From Osmia lignaria lignaria (Eukaryota > Arthropoda > Insecta > Hymenoptera > Megachilidae): a DNA stretch of 64,000 nucleotides. The stretch lies in contig NC_135046.1 of NCBI RefSeq assembly GCF_051020975.1, positions 3,844,001-3,908,000 on the forward strand, read 5' to 3'. This document shows, one piece after another, positions 27,101-34,650 of this stretch (the stretch's first letter is position 1; the number at the start of each line of letters is the position of its first letter). Under the pieces are notes generated by a model. That model did not search any database. It saw nothing but the letters and a program-made list of their open reading frames with translations, and was not told where the DNA came from. The position numbers and the translations under genes were made by a program.

Positions 27101-30100
27101 ACATTTTGAAATAAATTTCTCGTTCCCACGTTGAAGTATCGAATACAAAATGAATGAATTACAAAGGTATCTTCATATTCACCTTGTACGAGACCCAGAG
27201 ACAAGTAGTGGCATGTTGCATAATAACAGTCGAGTCACCGTATTTGATGATCGGCATACCGATAACTTCGAGATCCTTGTCCTCAAGAATGATCTTCTGG
27301 TCATCTTTTTCTTGTCGTAACCAGAACGTCGACGTCTCTATCGTCCCCTCGTTCCTTTAAATTCATTACGTCAAATTATTGTCACGTTCGACGCGACCTT
27401 TGAACTTTCCTAACAACAAGTGCTCACCTATCGACCAGGTAGAGTTCATTGTTTTCTTTCACCCCAAGGTAACGTCCCGTGGTCAAGTGTCTGATCCTCA
27501 TCGGATGCAACCAATTGATGAATCCACCTGCCCATTTCGTTCTAGCTAATTCCAGCCTCCATAATGAACGTGCCTGGCTCATTACACTGCCACCCTCGTA
27601 GATCACTATACTGTAAACAGCGTATTAAATACCTGAAGCCCTTGCTGAGCCATTCGAGCTCATACTAATCGAATTATCGGTAAAAACGATTATTTCTTTA
27701 CTGGAGGGAAGTGACTCATGATTTTCGCACGGTTTAAAAGAAAATCCCTTAAAAAGATAGGAAAGAAGGAGGTTTGAATTTTTACGGTCAGAGGGTTAAA
27801 ATGATCGAGGTAAAATTTACTTTTGACTTGGCGCCGTACTCCACGTAGACGGTATTGTGAGGCATTCGTCGCCGCCGTGGAAAAATCGGAGCACATCACC
27901 ACCGAACACGTAACCGACATATTTCATTCGACTAATTCCAGTACCGTACGGTTGAACCGACCAATGTGTCACGTGAAACGAGGCGTTCACCACCGATAAA
28001 TCGTTCTCTTTCGTGGTGTGCTGAAGAAACATCGACACGTCGATCGATTAGCAAAGTGATATCCAATTATTGTTTACGTCAACCAGAAAATATGCTTACC
28101 AAATATCTTTCAGTAGCTACAGATACTAAAATAAGATCATCACCGACTCGAACCTTCTCACCCTCGGATCTCTGTTTCGATGCCGGATGCACCGTCCACC
28201 AACAAGCCTCCCCTAACAAATTTATCGTACACGTGAAATCATCGCAGTCAATTGGGGATTAGTTCTAATTAAATTGTATCTCATCGTCAAACCTTGAGAA
28301 TGCTGTTGTAGACCCACGTCGAAAGCCAACTTGTCGTTGGAAGAGCTGGTCGATAAACAAGCCAAATACTGTGAGGGGGTGCAACGAGTTATTCGGGCTT
28401 GTAGAAACACGTTGATAGACATTTTTAAATAAAAGCTAATTACTTACCATATCGCTGTTCTGATGCCTCAACAGAATAGCGTTACCGTATAACAACGTTC
28501 TGTGCCCGGATCCAGTGCCCTTTCCCTAAAATCATGAACAGACGTTGTAGAAAAATTATGACGGGTCTATATTAGGCCTGACGTACTTGTACATCTAAAA
28601 CCGATTAAGACGAAAGATAAATAAAACAAGGTGAACAAGCATACCGATAAGAGGAGGCCATAAACTACGATTGCCAACGAATATACATATAATGACAGAC
28701 GGATGTTGCATGCTCGTATGTTCGTTCACAAAGATTTAACGTATAAAACGAACGTGTTACTCGTTAATTTTGGGTGTGCAACTGTGTATCTGGGTACCCG
28801 TTTTCAATTAAAATTATTACTGCTACTACGATCCTGTGACCAGGCAATTGAAGCTTCAATGTGTACCCAGATACTCGGTTACCCTCGCAGGGGGTTAATT
28901 GAACGAAGTGGTGGTGTCATACAAATACAAGCAAGTGTGTGTCAATTAGAGTAAAAAGCGCAACAGAACAGAAACATAGTAAAGAAATAAAGAAGAATGG
29001 AGAGCAAACGAAGTTACCCCAGAAGCATGAACATAAACGGTGTCCTGAAGTGATAACGAAAGGTATACTTACTACATTTTCTTGCTGCTGGAAACAGAAA
29101 CATAAGAGTTGTAAATCTTCTTCTTGCGAAACACGAATACGTAGAGTAGAGTAGAGTAGAGTAGAGTAGAGTAGAGTAGAGTAGAGTAGAGTAGAGAGAG
29201 AAGATAGAATGATAGTGAAATGACAAACACGTCTACGATGTCTTTCGAGAATAGGTCGAGTGTGATACATAGATGATTTTTGGTTTGCGACGCTTTAATG
29301 CGCAACCAAAAAAAGAAAAAGAACGAAAATCGGACAACATAAGGGGACGAAGACAATAACGAATAAACGAAAAGACAATTTGCTTGATTTTGTTACACGA
29401 CTACATGGACGCATGCCACAATTATTTGGACAAAGGTGCGTGCGGATGCATTCAGAAAATTCTTTCTTTCTGTATCTTTATCTCCATAGAAAAAACGTAA
29501 AACTGTTCAGCAGCGAACAGATAGGTGAAAAACCGCGAGTATCTACTTTCTAAGTGCATCGTTCAGTTTTAGTGGATACACGTTTGTATGTACAAAGAAA
29601 AAGAGGACAGCTTTTGTGCATTCGGTACATGAAAACAGACAAACTTTATGGCCCACTCGTATGCAGTCGAACGATCGATTCACGCACGATGCAGAGGAGA
29701 AGAGTCTGATCCGTAACGCGTTAACGAAAATACTGTGATTGTGTTAAAAAAATACATGTAAAATAAGACGAGAACGTTTGCACAGGAAAAAAAGCACGCA
29801 GTATCGATAGACAAAAAGAGTCGTAGAATCGTTTCACGAAGCTTTCCTTTACCGATGTTAACGTGGAGTTCGATGAGAATATTTTGTACGATGTAAATTA
29901 ATAAAGGGATGGTACGTTACCGTCTCGGAACCAGCAGCAGTAACCAATTCCTGCAAAGCTCTCACCGAGAGAGCCTGTTCTATTACGAATACGCATTGCG
30001 ACAGATCCGGTGGAATATTCTACAACCGCAAGCAAAAGTTCGAAATTAAAATTACTTCTTCTAGTGAACTTTGCAACTTTTCTATTTGTTTGCTTTAACA

Positions 30101-33100
30101 GTTTGACTCTAACCTATACACAGGTGACACAGAAATTTTCACAAAGATCAGTTATTCCTTTTATAAGAAACTATCTAATTATAAATTGCTCTACAAAGTA
30201 CTTTAAAAGTACCTATAGTTAACTGCGGAATACATTACTGTTCAGTGAAGGCTTCAATTCATTTAACGTGCCACTCAAAGTGCTAATTTTCTGTAGGCAA
30301 ATTGGGTCGTTTCATTGTTTTAAAGCTTCTAAAAAATCAGAAAAAAAATGTTGATCTACTTATGAAAGTTTCTGTATATTATACAAATTCAAGACTTTTG
30401 TCGATAAAAATGAAAATTCAGAGAAAAGTAAATTATAAATATGTTCCCTAAATTATTTGGGAGGGAATACCTTGTCTGCGATGTTTTCGAGAAAGCAGTG
30501 TCGATTACCAAAACCCTCGGCCGCGAGGCAAACTCTTTCACCAGTTGCTGTGCAGGATAGACACACCATATCCTCCTACAAATTCAATTTCAAGCTTCAG
30601 TTTCTTCTTTGCATTACAATTTCTTCTGTTCCCCAGAACAGCTGATCAGTCTCAGATTTTTCATAAAACGAAGGATAGGAGGTGTGAGATGAGGTTACAA
30701 TGAAAAAATGTTTCATTGATGCGTTGGAAACACGAGGACCTTCGCGAAACGTTGAAATACGACATGAGCCAAAGAGCAGATGTTACGCACGCTGCCAGAA
30801 CCGATTTGGATCGTCTGAGGAATGCTTGAACCATGTTCACACAAGCATACCAGGAAACGCTTTCGAACATTTCGTACAAGCTATTGTTTTTACTACGCAG
30901 AAGTTGAGTATTACTTAAGAGACAATTTAAAACTTCGGCCATGGATGAGTCATCTCCCTTTCGTGTTCGTAATCGCGCGATTGTTCGAAATAATATCTCA
31001 ACCTGTTAACCAAGCGATTATTCAACAATCTGTAGGAATCTAAATGATAATTTAACTTTGATTTGTTTCGTCATGTCGTTGATATAATCTGGTACAAAAA
31101 GGTTAACGCGATTACACGATCGTGTAAGTGTGATTAGAATCGACGGAGAACGGCGTAACGTAACAAGGTTATTTCTATCGCTGCTACCTGTCGTGTCGCG
31201 TATCGCTCGAAATTCCGTGTCATTTTTCTTAATTTACAATTCACGCCAGCATCGCGAAACGACCGTTCTGTTCTATTATTTTTGCATACTTGTCGCGTTG
31301 CATGCGTGTCCCTTCCTAAATGCACGCCTGACGTATAAGTAGCGCACTGTTCGACGCTGAATTAACATAACATGGTACCGGGTTGTACGAAAATGTATCT
31401 GTGTGCCATTTACGTTTGCATTACTGTCACACCAAAACATCTAGGAAAATTACTTAATTAGAAACTCTAATAACTGTCGACTCTCTCGATCGAGTATAAC
31501 ATGCTATACATATTCTTATGCGCCATGCTACATTTGTTGCTTGATTTTATAATTAGATGTCTTTATAAATGTCATTTGTAACAGATTAATCAATCGCACG
31601 CAAAGTTACTGTTTCATGTTGCATAAGCTTCTTAACACTTTCGCTACTGCTGACACGTACCTCGCGTTCCATTAATTGTTTTAATAATACCGGTTGCCAA
31701 AATGTGTATTAACTTTTTCATCGTCGTGACTTTCGTACATGAATTTTTCTATCATTATTCTTATCATATTAAATGGTACTTCGCGATGGGTAAAACCAGA
31801 AGCCTTGATTAAAAAAATCATAGAGTTGTCCAAGTGTTAAAAGAGAAATCTAACATCAGCTCGTGTCACCAATTACAAAACACCCTTTAGCAACGATAAT
31901 GGCAGTTTCCTTGCATTCGCGATTACCTGTAAGCACTCGCGAGCTCGCAACGCTGTTGAGTTAAAAGGCTGCTTTTCGACATGAAATCTTTAATAAAGAA
32001 CCGTTCCTATACAGGCTAGTATTGATCATACGAGACAATGCAACGTCGATCGCTAAAATTAACTGCCATCACGCTCATTAAAGAAGAACGACGAGAAGCA
32101 ACGTGGCAAGGAAACACGACGCGCCTCATCCGAATGAGCAATTAATTGTTATTTTTAATTACCGTCTTCGTAATGCTCGCTGCTCGAGTGAAACGAGTGC
32201 AAGTGCTACACGAAAGTGGAGGGTAATTTTGAGTGGCGTCGCACGATGCCAACGGTTGTTGACTTAATTAATGATCATTATAGAGCAGCGAACCATCGAC
32301 ACAATTTCTCTACCCCTTCTTTATCTTCCTCGAGGTGTTTTGCCTAAGTTCGTACACTCGAATATCTTTGTAGTCGAACTGGAAACAGTTACATCTACTA
32401 ATGGCCTTTGATACGCGAGCTTTTGAGATTAAAAGTGGTGCAGTTGGAACAATTGGAAAATTATTTTATTTTCGCGTCGTTTATTCTTAAGGACTGAAAT
32501 TTGATGTATTCGTATCGATGTTGATTCCAATCGACGTAACGAGAATTTTCTATCAAGTGAAGTTGATCGAGGAAAACTTCAAATGTTTTCCGCCATTTAG
32601 GCAATCTAAATTTCAGACATATACATTAAATTTTCAAGTGAAACCCATCCTCAAATCACAGCCACTGGATTATGGAAAAAACATACGGTTATGAAAACTT
32701 CAACGAAGACAGGTGAGGTTTATGAAATCCGATAACCATTGTTCTTAAATGTCACACGAAAACGTAACATTGTCGTAGCAGACCAAAGCGACCGCTTAAC
32801 TTTTAATCAAATCGCTTTGGATCGAAGTCTATCGAGTCACGACTTCGTGAACAACGAATCGACGTGTGCCATATGGTTGAGTTTAACCCTGCATAATCGA
32901 TTCGTGGCCCACTGGTCATCTCTCTAGGGAACACCTGACGTACAAGCACGTTGTATATTTTTTCTCTTAACATTTTGCATTCCGTCTAAGAACAGCAGGA
33001 AATTCGAGAAAGGATCGATAGAGCATAATTTTTCCAAGTCACGAATGGAGTTTATGCTGGTTTAACACCTTGTAACCGAAAGTACGAACAGAGATACATG

Positions 33101-34650
33101 ATATCGTGTAATTTCATTAACGTGTAATTTTCTTTGTCACTCTTCGTGATTGTTGTTTATTGCTGAGGTATTTCTTCGTGGCACAATAATTTTCTCGGAG
33201 ACCTTGGAGTTTTTACCATTCTTTTCTTAGAATAAAAAAATATACTCCTCAAAAAGCTTTCCTACCCTTGGTTACAAATTAGTTTTTTTGAACTATCTCC
33301 TTAAGAATAATAAGCATCTAACTTCTTAACAATTTTAAGTTTTACGAATTCATAATTTGACACTTTAGCAAACAAATGCCACAGGATACTCAACAGGAAG
33401 TTAGCCCCGGAATGGACGTTGAAGTGAGCGAAAAATGCCGTCCGAAATTCAGAGGGTGCGGACCCCGAAGGAGAAGGAGGAGGAAGAGAAGTCGCAAGAG
33501 GAAGAAGTGCATCTGCAAGCCCAAACGAAGACGTAAAAGACGATTGGTTCTGTCGTCTAATCCTTTCATCATCTTTTACTTAGAAATGTGGTTCAAAAGC
33601 CACGGGAAACGCGTAACGGAAGTGGCTCGAGAAGCAGGCAAGAAATGGTGCGCGCTAAGTGAATGCGACAAAGAGAAATATATCAAAATCGCAGAGAGAG
33701 TGAAACGACGACGTTCGAGGCACGGAAGAAAGTGTTAACAAGTCCTGTATTTATCTTGAAACGATAGAAACATCAAAGAAAATTCAAAGGTCACAGTTCT
33801 GAAACCTTCGTCCTGTACGATCATGTATCTCCCTTTTTATTTAAGCGGTAAACAAATTTGTATTTCATCGAGGAAAATATAGACGGTTCTGTTGTTAGCA
33901 GAACAATGAGGAAAGGAAAAAAAAATCGATGGACACACGCGTGTGTCAGCTTGTAAACGATTCCGGTAAGAGGACTGCGTGCATCATAGATGTATTTTTA
34001 TTAGGGGGTAGGTATGGAAGAGTCGCGAGCATCGAGCGCGTGCAGCTTACGGAAGCTCAAGGCTACTGTTACCCTCTCGGTCACTATGCTACCCGCTTGA
34101 TCCTTGCGGGTCGGGAACGAGGTCAAGGTCGTTCGGCGGGAGAACTTTAAGTGCTTCCACGATTCATTGAATTCCTCTACCCCTTGTTACTCGTCCTTTG
34201 CTACGGAAAATCGCGATTTCATGCAAGACTACGAGTCTTACAGGCGACGATGACGACATCACCGTAAACATTCCCGTCACAAACATCGATTAAAAGATGG
34301 ATTTATTCGATCGTGTTAAACTTGAACTATATTTTCATACGGGCTTAGATGGGCTTGTTATCAGATAACTTTGATTATCCTTCTTATGAAAGGCCCGCGC
34401 TTTTCGACGCTCCCACGTGATAGAGCGAGCTTGTATGCGCGCGACGAAACTATCTCACGATTTCCACTTTATTTAGTATTCATAGAGTTCTGGTAATCCT
34501 CGACGGATCAGCGTTCATAGGGAATCCAACTGCGCAGCAGAAGATGCCTTCTGGAATATCAATAAATGATAAGGGTAGATTTCAATCGAGACTCACCGTG
34601 CGAAGGAATGATACGTCATCCTGCTCGGATCCACCCTCACTGTCAGCCAT
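5734..34650 (-). CDS. RyR: Ryanodine receptor Ca2+ release channel (complete gene, 55 coding exons per transcript)
   Basis: Homotetrameric Ca2+ release channel of the sarcoplasmic/endoplasmic reticulum; it releases stored Ca2+ for muscle contraction and signalling. The start is ATG at 34650 ([12 protein letters not shown]) and the stop is TAA at 5734-5736. Every exon junction was checked for splice site and phase; summed exons give 5107 codons, so 5106 aa, the usual insect length. Domain order: inositol-receptor-like N-terminus, MIR, RIH, SPRY1, RyR repeats 1-2, SPRY2, SPRY3, helical core, RyR repeats 3-4, calmodulin segment, acidic region, EF-hands, transmembrane region with GGGIGD filter, and a C-terminal tail containing [12 protein letters not shown]. 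Exon coordinates are in the block entries below. The gene has two mutually exclusive exon pairs, several cassette microexon candidates and one GC-AG intron. No frameshift or internal stop was seen. The upstream end of the transcript is not located. Confidence 0.97.
7642..7643 (-). other. RyR: GC splice donor (GC-AG intron) after RyR exon 47
   Basis: The exon coding LLFYK ends AAG and is followed by GCAGGT on the minus strand. Splicing at GC keeps phase 0 and joins to GTTTCTTCT (VSS) of exon 48. The nearby GT at 7638-7639 would add four bases and break the frame. All other junctions in both large genes are GT-AG. Confidence 0.85.
9162..12362 (-). CDS. RyR: RyR exons 38-44: calmodulin segment, acidic region, EF-hand pair start
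   Basis: Exons: 11991-12362, then 11747-11859 or 11381-11490, then 11213-11306, 10897-11142, 9928-10339, 9444-9848, 9162-9378 (residues about 3585-4203). Exon 38 opens with a lysine-rich run ([15 protein letters not shown]). The next, alternative, exon covers the site equivalent to the vertebrate calmodulin-binding helix. Exon 41 ends in a Glu/Gly-rich acidic stretch. Exon 42 holds [20 protein letters not shown] and exon 43 [20 protein letters not shown]. Exon 44 carries the first EF-hand loop, [12 protein letters not shown] (about residues 4180-4191). Microexon candidates lie between exons 41 and 42. Confidence 0.95.
10406..10426 (-). CDS. RyR: RyR candidate microexon 41b (RPMHKLM)
   Basis: 21 nt with acceptor cttacctaaag, preceded by a run of T, and donor gtaagg. 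It codes RPMHKLM in phase 0. It has the same length as RGYKPLM, the same Arg start, the same Leu-Met end and the same AAG just upstream. The two look like a duplicated alternative pair next to the acidic region. Confidence 0.5.
10744..10767 (-). CDS. RyR: RyR candidate microexon 41a (KRGYKPLM)
   Basis: The intron between exons 41 and 42 is 557 bp, long for this part of the gene. On the minus strand, ctgtag plus AAGCGGGGCTATAAG, continuing to CTTATG, is followed by donor gtaaga. It gives KRGYKPLM (24 nt), or RGYKPLM (21 nt) if the second AG is used. A TACTAAC branch-like motif lies just upstream. It is phase 0 and would sit in ASIH-EQEM. It parallels candidate 41b. Confidence 0.5.
11381..11490 (-). 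CDS. RyR: RyR exon 39b: alternative calmodulin-binding segment
   Basis: 110 nt, phase 0 in and phase 2 out, with acceptor gctgctaaaag and donor gtaaag. It encodes [16 protein letters not shown], then [19 protein letters not shown], and a final split Arg. Over the last 31 residues it is colinear with exon 39a without gaps, with 14 identities (including the RKRA-IAC core). It has Trp at the first anchor and Leu at the second. Joining both copies would shift the frame by two bases, so they should be mutually exclusive. The open frame, phases and homology make this a real exon or a recently active one; expression is untested. Confidence 0.82.
11747..11859 (-). CDS. RyR: RyR exon 39a: calmodulin-binding segment, insect-typical copy
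   Basis: 113 nt, phase 0 in and phase 2 out. It encodes [16 protein letters not shown], continues [18 protein letters not shown], and ends SLP plus two bases of Arg. It aligns with vertebrate RyR1 residues about 3614-3643, the well-studied apo-/Ca-calmodulin site (remembered motif: Trp anchor, RRRAVVACFR core). The Trp anchor is Tyr here; the Phe anchor in ACFR is kept. The exon is preceded by a short pyrimidine-poor tract and acceptor cgagtag. Confidence 0.93.
12426..14938 (-). CDS. RyR: RyR exons 34-37: RyR repeats 3-4 and following helical domain
   Basis: Exons: 14635-14938, 14399-14552, 13525-14316, 12426-13444 (residues about 2828-3584). Two further RyR repeats are seen: [20 protein letters not shown] in exon 34, and [20 protein letters not shown] joined to [13 protein letters not shown] across exons 35-36. 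The acidic/serine pair RRSSKSQ at the end of exon 34 lies between the repeats, where vertebrate channels carry their kinase-regulated loop. Exon 37 (1019 nt) continues the solenoid ([20 protein letters not shown]). All phases agree. Confidence 0.95.
15017..19530 (-). CDS. RyR: RyR exons 22-33: central helical region
   Basis: Exons: 19298-19530, 19117-19219, 18888-19043, 18594-18709, 17976-18521, 17082-17900, 16863-17017, 16609-16780, 16015-16292, 15724-15944, 15402-15492, 15017-15333 (residues about 1759-2827). This is the large alpha-solenoid part of the cytosolic assembly. Recognisable stretches are [80 protein letters not shown] and [20 protein letters not shown]. Exon 27 (819 nt) is among the longest. 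Microexon candidates occur in the introns before exon 30 and before exon 32. Confidence 0.95.
15635..15658 (-). CDS. RyR: RyR candidate 24-nt cassette microexon (RDVHELNV)
   Basis: Acceptor gttgcttaacaag and donor gtaagtc bound 24 nt with phase 2 on both sides. The junction ALT-S-QMQ would become [15 protein letters not shown]. The intron is longer (231 bp) than most of its neighbours. The acceptor pyrimidine tract is modest. Confidence 0.35.
16380..16400 (-). CDS. RyR: RyR candidate 21-nt cassette microexon (EASTESV)
   Basis: Acceptor gacgagcaacag, preceded by a T-rich stretch, and donor gtaata bound 21 nt in phase 1. Inclusion would give [15 protein letters not shown] without a frame shift. 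The donor is only fair, so chance is a real possibility. Confidence 0.25.
19617..21265 (-). CDS. RyR: RyR exons 18-21: charged linker and SPRY3
   Basis: Exons: 21034-21265, 20671-20815, 20260-20555, 19617-20150 (residues about 1357-1758). Exons 18-19 encode a low-complexity, strongly charged linker ([13 protein letters not shown], then [17 protein letters not shown]) that is probably disordered and arthropod-specific. SPRY3 follows in exons 20-21, with [20 protein letters not shown] and [20 protein letters not shown] 21-nt microexon candidate lies in the intron between exons 18 and 19 and would enlarge the linker. Confidence 0.94.
20921..20941 (-). CDS. RyR: RyR candidate 21-nt cassette microexon (KDTEDAS)
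   Basis: Acceptor gttaacaatcttag and donor gtaagtt bound 21 nt with phase 2 on both sides. Inclusion changes the junction SPFR-FFS into SPFR-KDTEDAS-FFS with no frame shift. The donor is a near-perfect consensus and the insert suits the charged linker. No transcript evidence is available here. Confidence 0.5.
21352..25427 (-). CDS. RyR: RyR exons 14-17: SPRY1, RyR repeats 1-2, SPRY2
   Basis: Exons: 24319-25427, 24048-24256, then one of 23615-23714 or 23103-23202, then 21807-22005 and 21352-21725 (residues about 693-1356). Exon 14 is the longest exon (1109 nt). It completes SPRY1 ([20 protein letters not shown]) and carries two RyR repeats with the signatures [20 protein letters not shown] and [20 protein letters not shown]. 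Exons 15-16 form SPRY2 ([33 protein letters not shown]). The exon between them has two alternative copies, listed separately. Exon 17 leads into the linker before SPRY3. Confidence 0.95.
23103..23202 (-). CDS. RyR: RyR alternative exon 15b (SPRY2, mutually exclusive copy B)
   Basis: 100 nt with acceptor attttaaag and donor gtaagacg. It codes [18 protein letters not shown], continues [15 protein letters not shown], and has the same phases as copy A. The two copies are about 0.4 kb apart, with A upstream in the transcript. Copy B resembles the form I remember from most deposited insect RyRs. Confidence 0.92.
23615..23714 (-). CDS. RyR: RyR alternative exon 15a (SPRY2, mutually exclusive copy A)
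   Basis: 100 nt, entered in phase 0 and left in phase 1, with acceptor aatgtcag and donor gtaagagt. It codes [18 protein letters not shown] and ends in ADRTI plus the first base of Ser. It matches copy B in length, phase and 18 of 33 residues. Using both copies in tandem would add 100 nt and break the frame, which enforces exclusive choice. The family is known to have alternative SPRY2 exons in insects. Confidence 0.9.
23907..23924 (-). CDS. RyR: RyR candidate 18-nt cassette microexon (STVLMM)
   Basis: Acceptor tactttacag and donor gtaagg bound 18 nt that would add STVLMM in frame (phase 0) between exon 15 and the SPRY2 exon pair. I recall no family member with this insert. It may be chance. 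Confidence 0.2.
25502..34650 (-). CDS. RyR: RyR exons 1-13: N-terminal domain, MIR, RIH, start of SPRY1
   Basis: Exons: 34597-34650, 30471-30575, 29921-30019, 28448-28525, 28293-28368, 28100-28212, 27821-28020, 27428-27610, 27183-27354, 26641-26810, 26360-26484, 25912-26282, 25502-25833 (residues 1 to about 692). Landmarks are [21 protein letters not shown] (exon 2), [20 protein letters not shown] (exon 6), [14 protein letters not shown] (exon 7), [20 protein letters not shown] (exon 10), [15 protein letters not shown] (exon 11) and [20 protein letters not shown] (exon 13, SPRY1). MIR-type repeats span roughly residues 200-390 and the RIH domain about 440-640. Intron 1 is about 4.0 kb and hosts the nested HMG-box gene. 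Intron 3 (28526-29920) contains the QQENV microexon candidate. Confidence 0.95.
29073..29087 (-). CDS. RyR: RyR candidate 15-nt cassette microexon (QQENV)
   Basis: Within intron 3. The acceptor is unusually strong (cttatgtttctgtttccag) and the donor is gtaagtata. The 15 nt CAGCAAGAAAATGTA adds QQENV in phase 0 between AAGSET and GKGTGSG. The transcribed UCUAC repeat ends about 50 nt upstream of the acceptor. Inclusion is untested. Confidence 0.6.
29141..29195. repeat. Pentanucleotide microsatellite (GTAGA)n / (TCTAC)n
   Basis: About 11 uninterrupted GTAGA units, grading into AGAGAG. It is in RyR intron 3. Read along the RyR transcript it is a pyrimidine-rich UCUAC array immediately upstream of the QQENV microexon acceptor. 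Confidence 0.95.
30576..34596 (-). other. RyR: RyR intron 1
   Basis: About 4.0 kb between the start-codon exon and exon 2. Apart from the nested HMG-box gene (33376-33738, plus strand) I see only AT-rich DNA and short chance frames, for example 30661-30942 on the minus strand and 30700-30918 on the plus strand. It is the longest intron of the gene and the likeliest home of enhancers. Confidence 0.8.
33376..33738 (+). CDS. Intronless basic MST-HMG-box (protamine-like) protein nested in RyR intron 1
   Basis: 120 aa with Arg/Lys blocks at residues 31-57 ([16 protein letters not shown], then KPKRRRKRR) and 108-119. In between lies an HMG-type box at about 61-108: [19 protein letters not shown], then [20 protein letters not shown], then [11 protein letters not shown]. 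The spacing N-P-F-x-x-F, A-x-x-W-x-x-L-S and K-x-x-Y matches the MST-HMG box of Drosophila sperm nuclear proteins (Mst35B protamines, Mst77F relatives) as I remember it. Four cysteines in the basic N-terminal half (residues 21, 28, 45 and 47), and others in the box and at the C-terminus, could cross-link, as in protamines. Inferred role: DNA compaction in sperm. The gene is single-exon and antisense to RyR, which suits a testis-restricted gene. No clear poly(A) signal was seen. An ordinary small HMG or ribosomal-type basic protein is the main alternative. Confidence 0.7.
   Translation: MPQDTQQEVSPGMDVEVSEKCRPKFRGCGPRRRRRRKRSRKRKKCICKPKRRRKRRLVLSSNPFIIFYLEMWFKSHGKRVTEVAREAGKKWCALSECDKEKYIKIAERVKRRRSRHGRKC

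Noticed and set aside
30661..30942. 93-codon minus-strand frame just upstream of RyR exon 2
   Set aside because: Not recognised, no good splice sites in frame, and a plus-strand frame overlaps it equally well.
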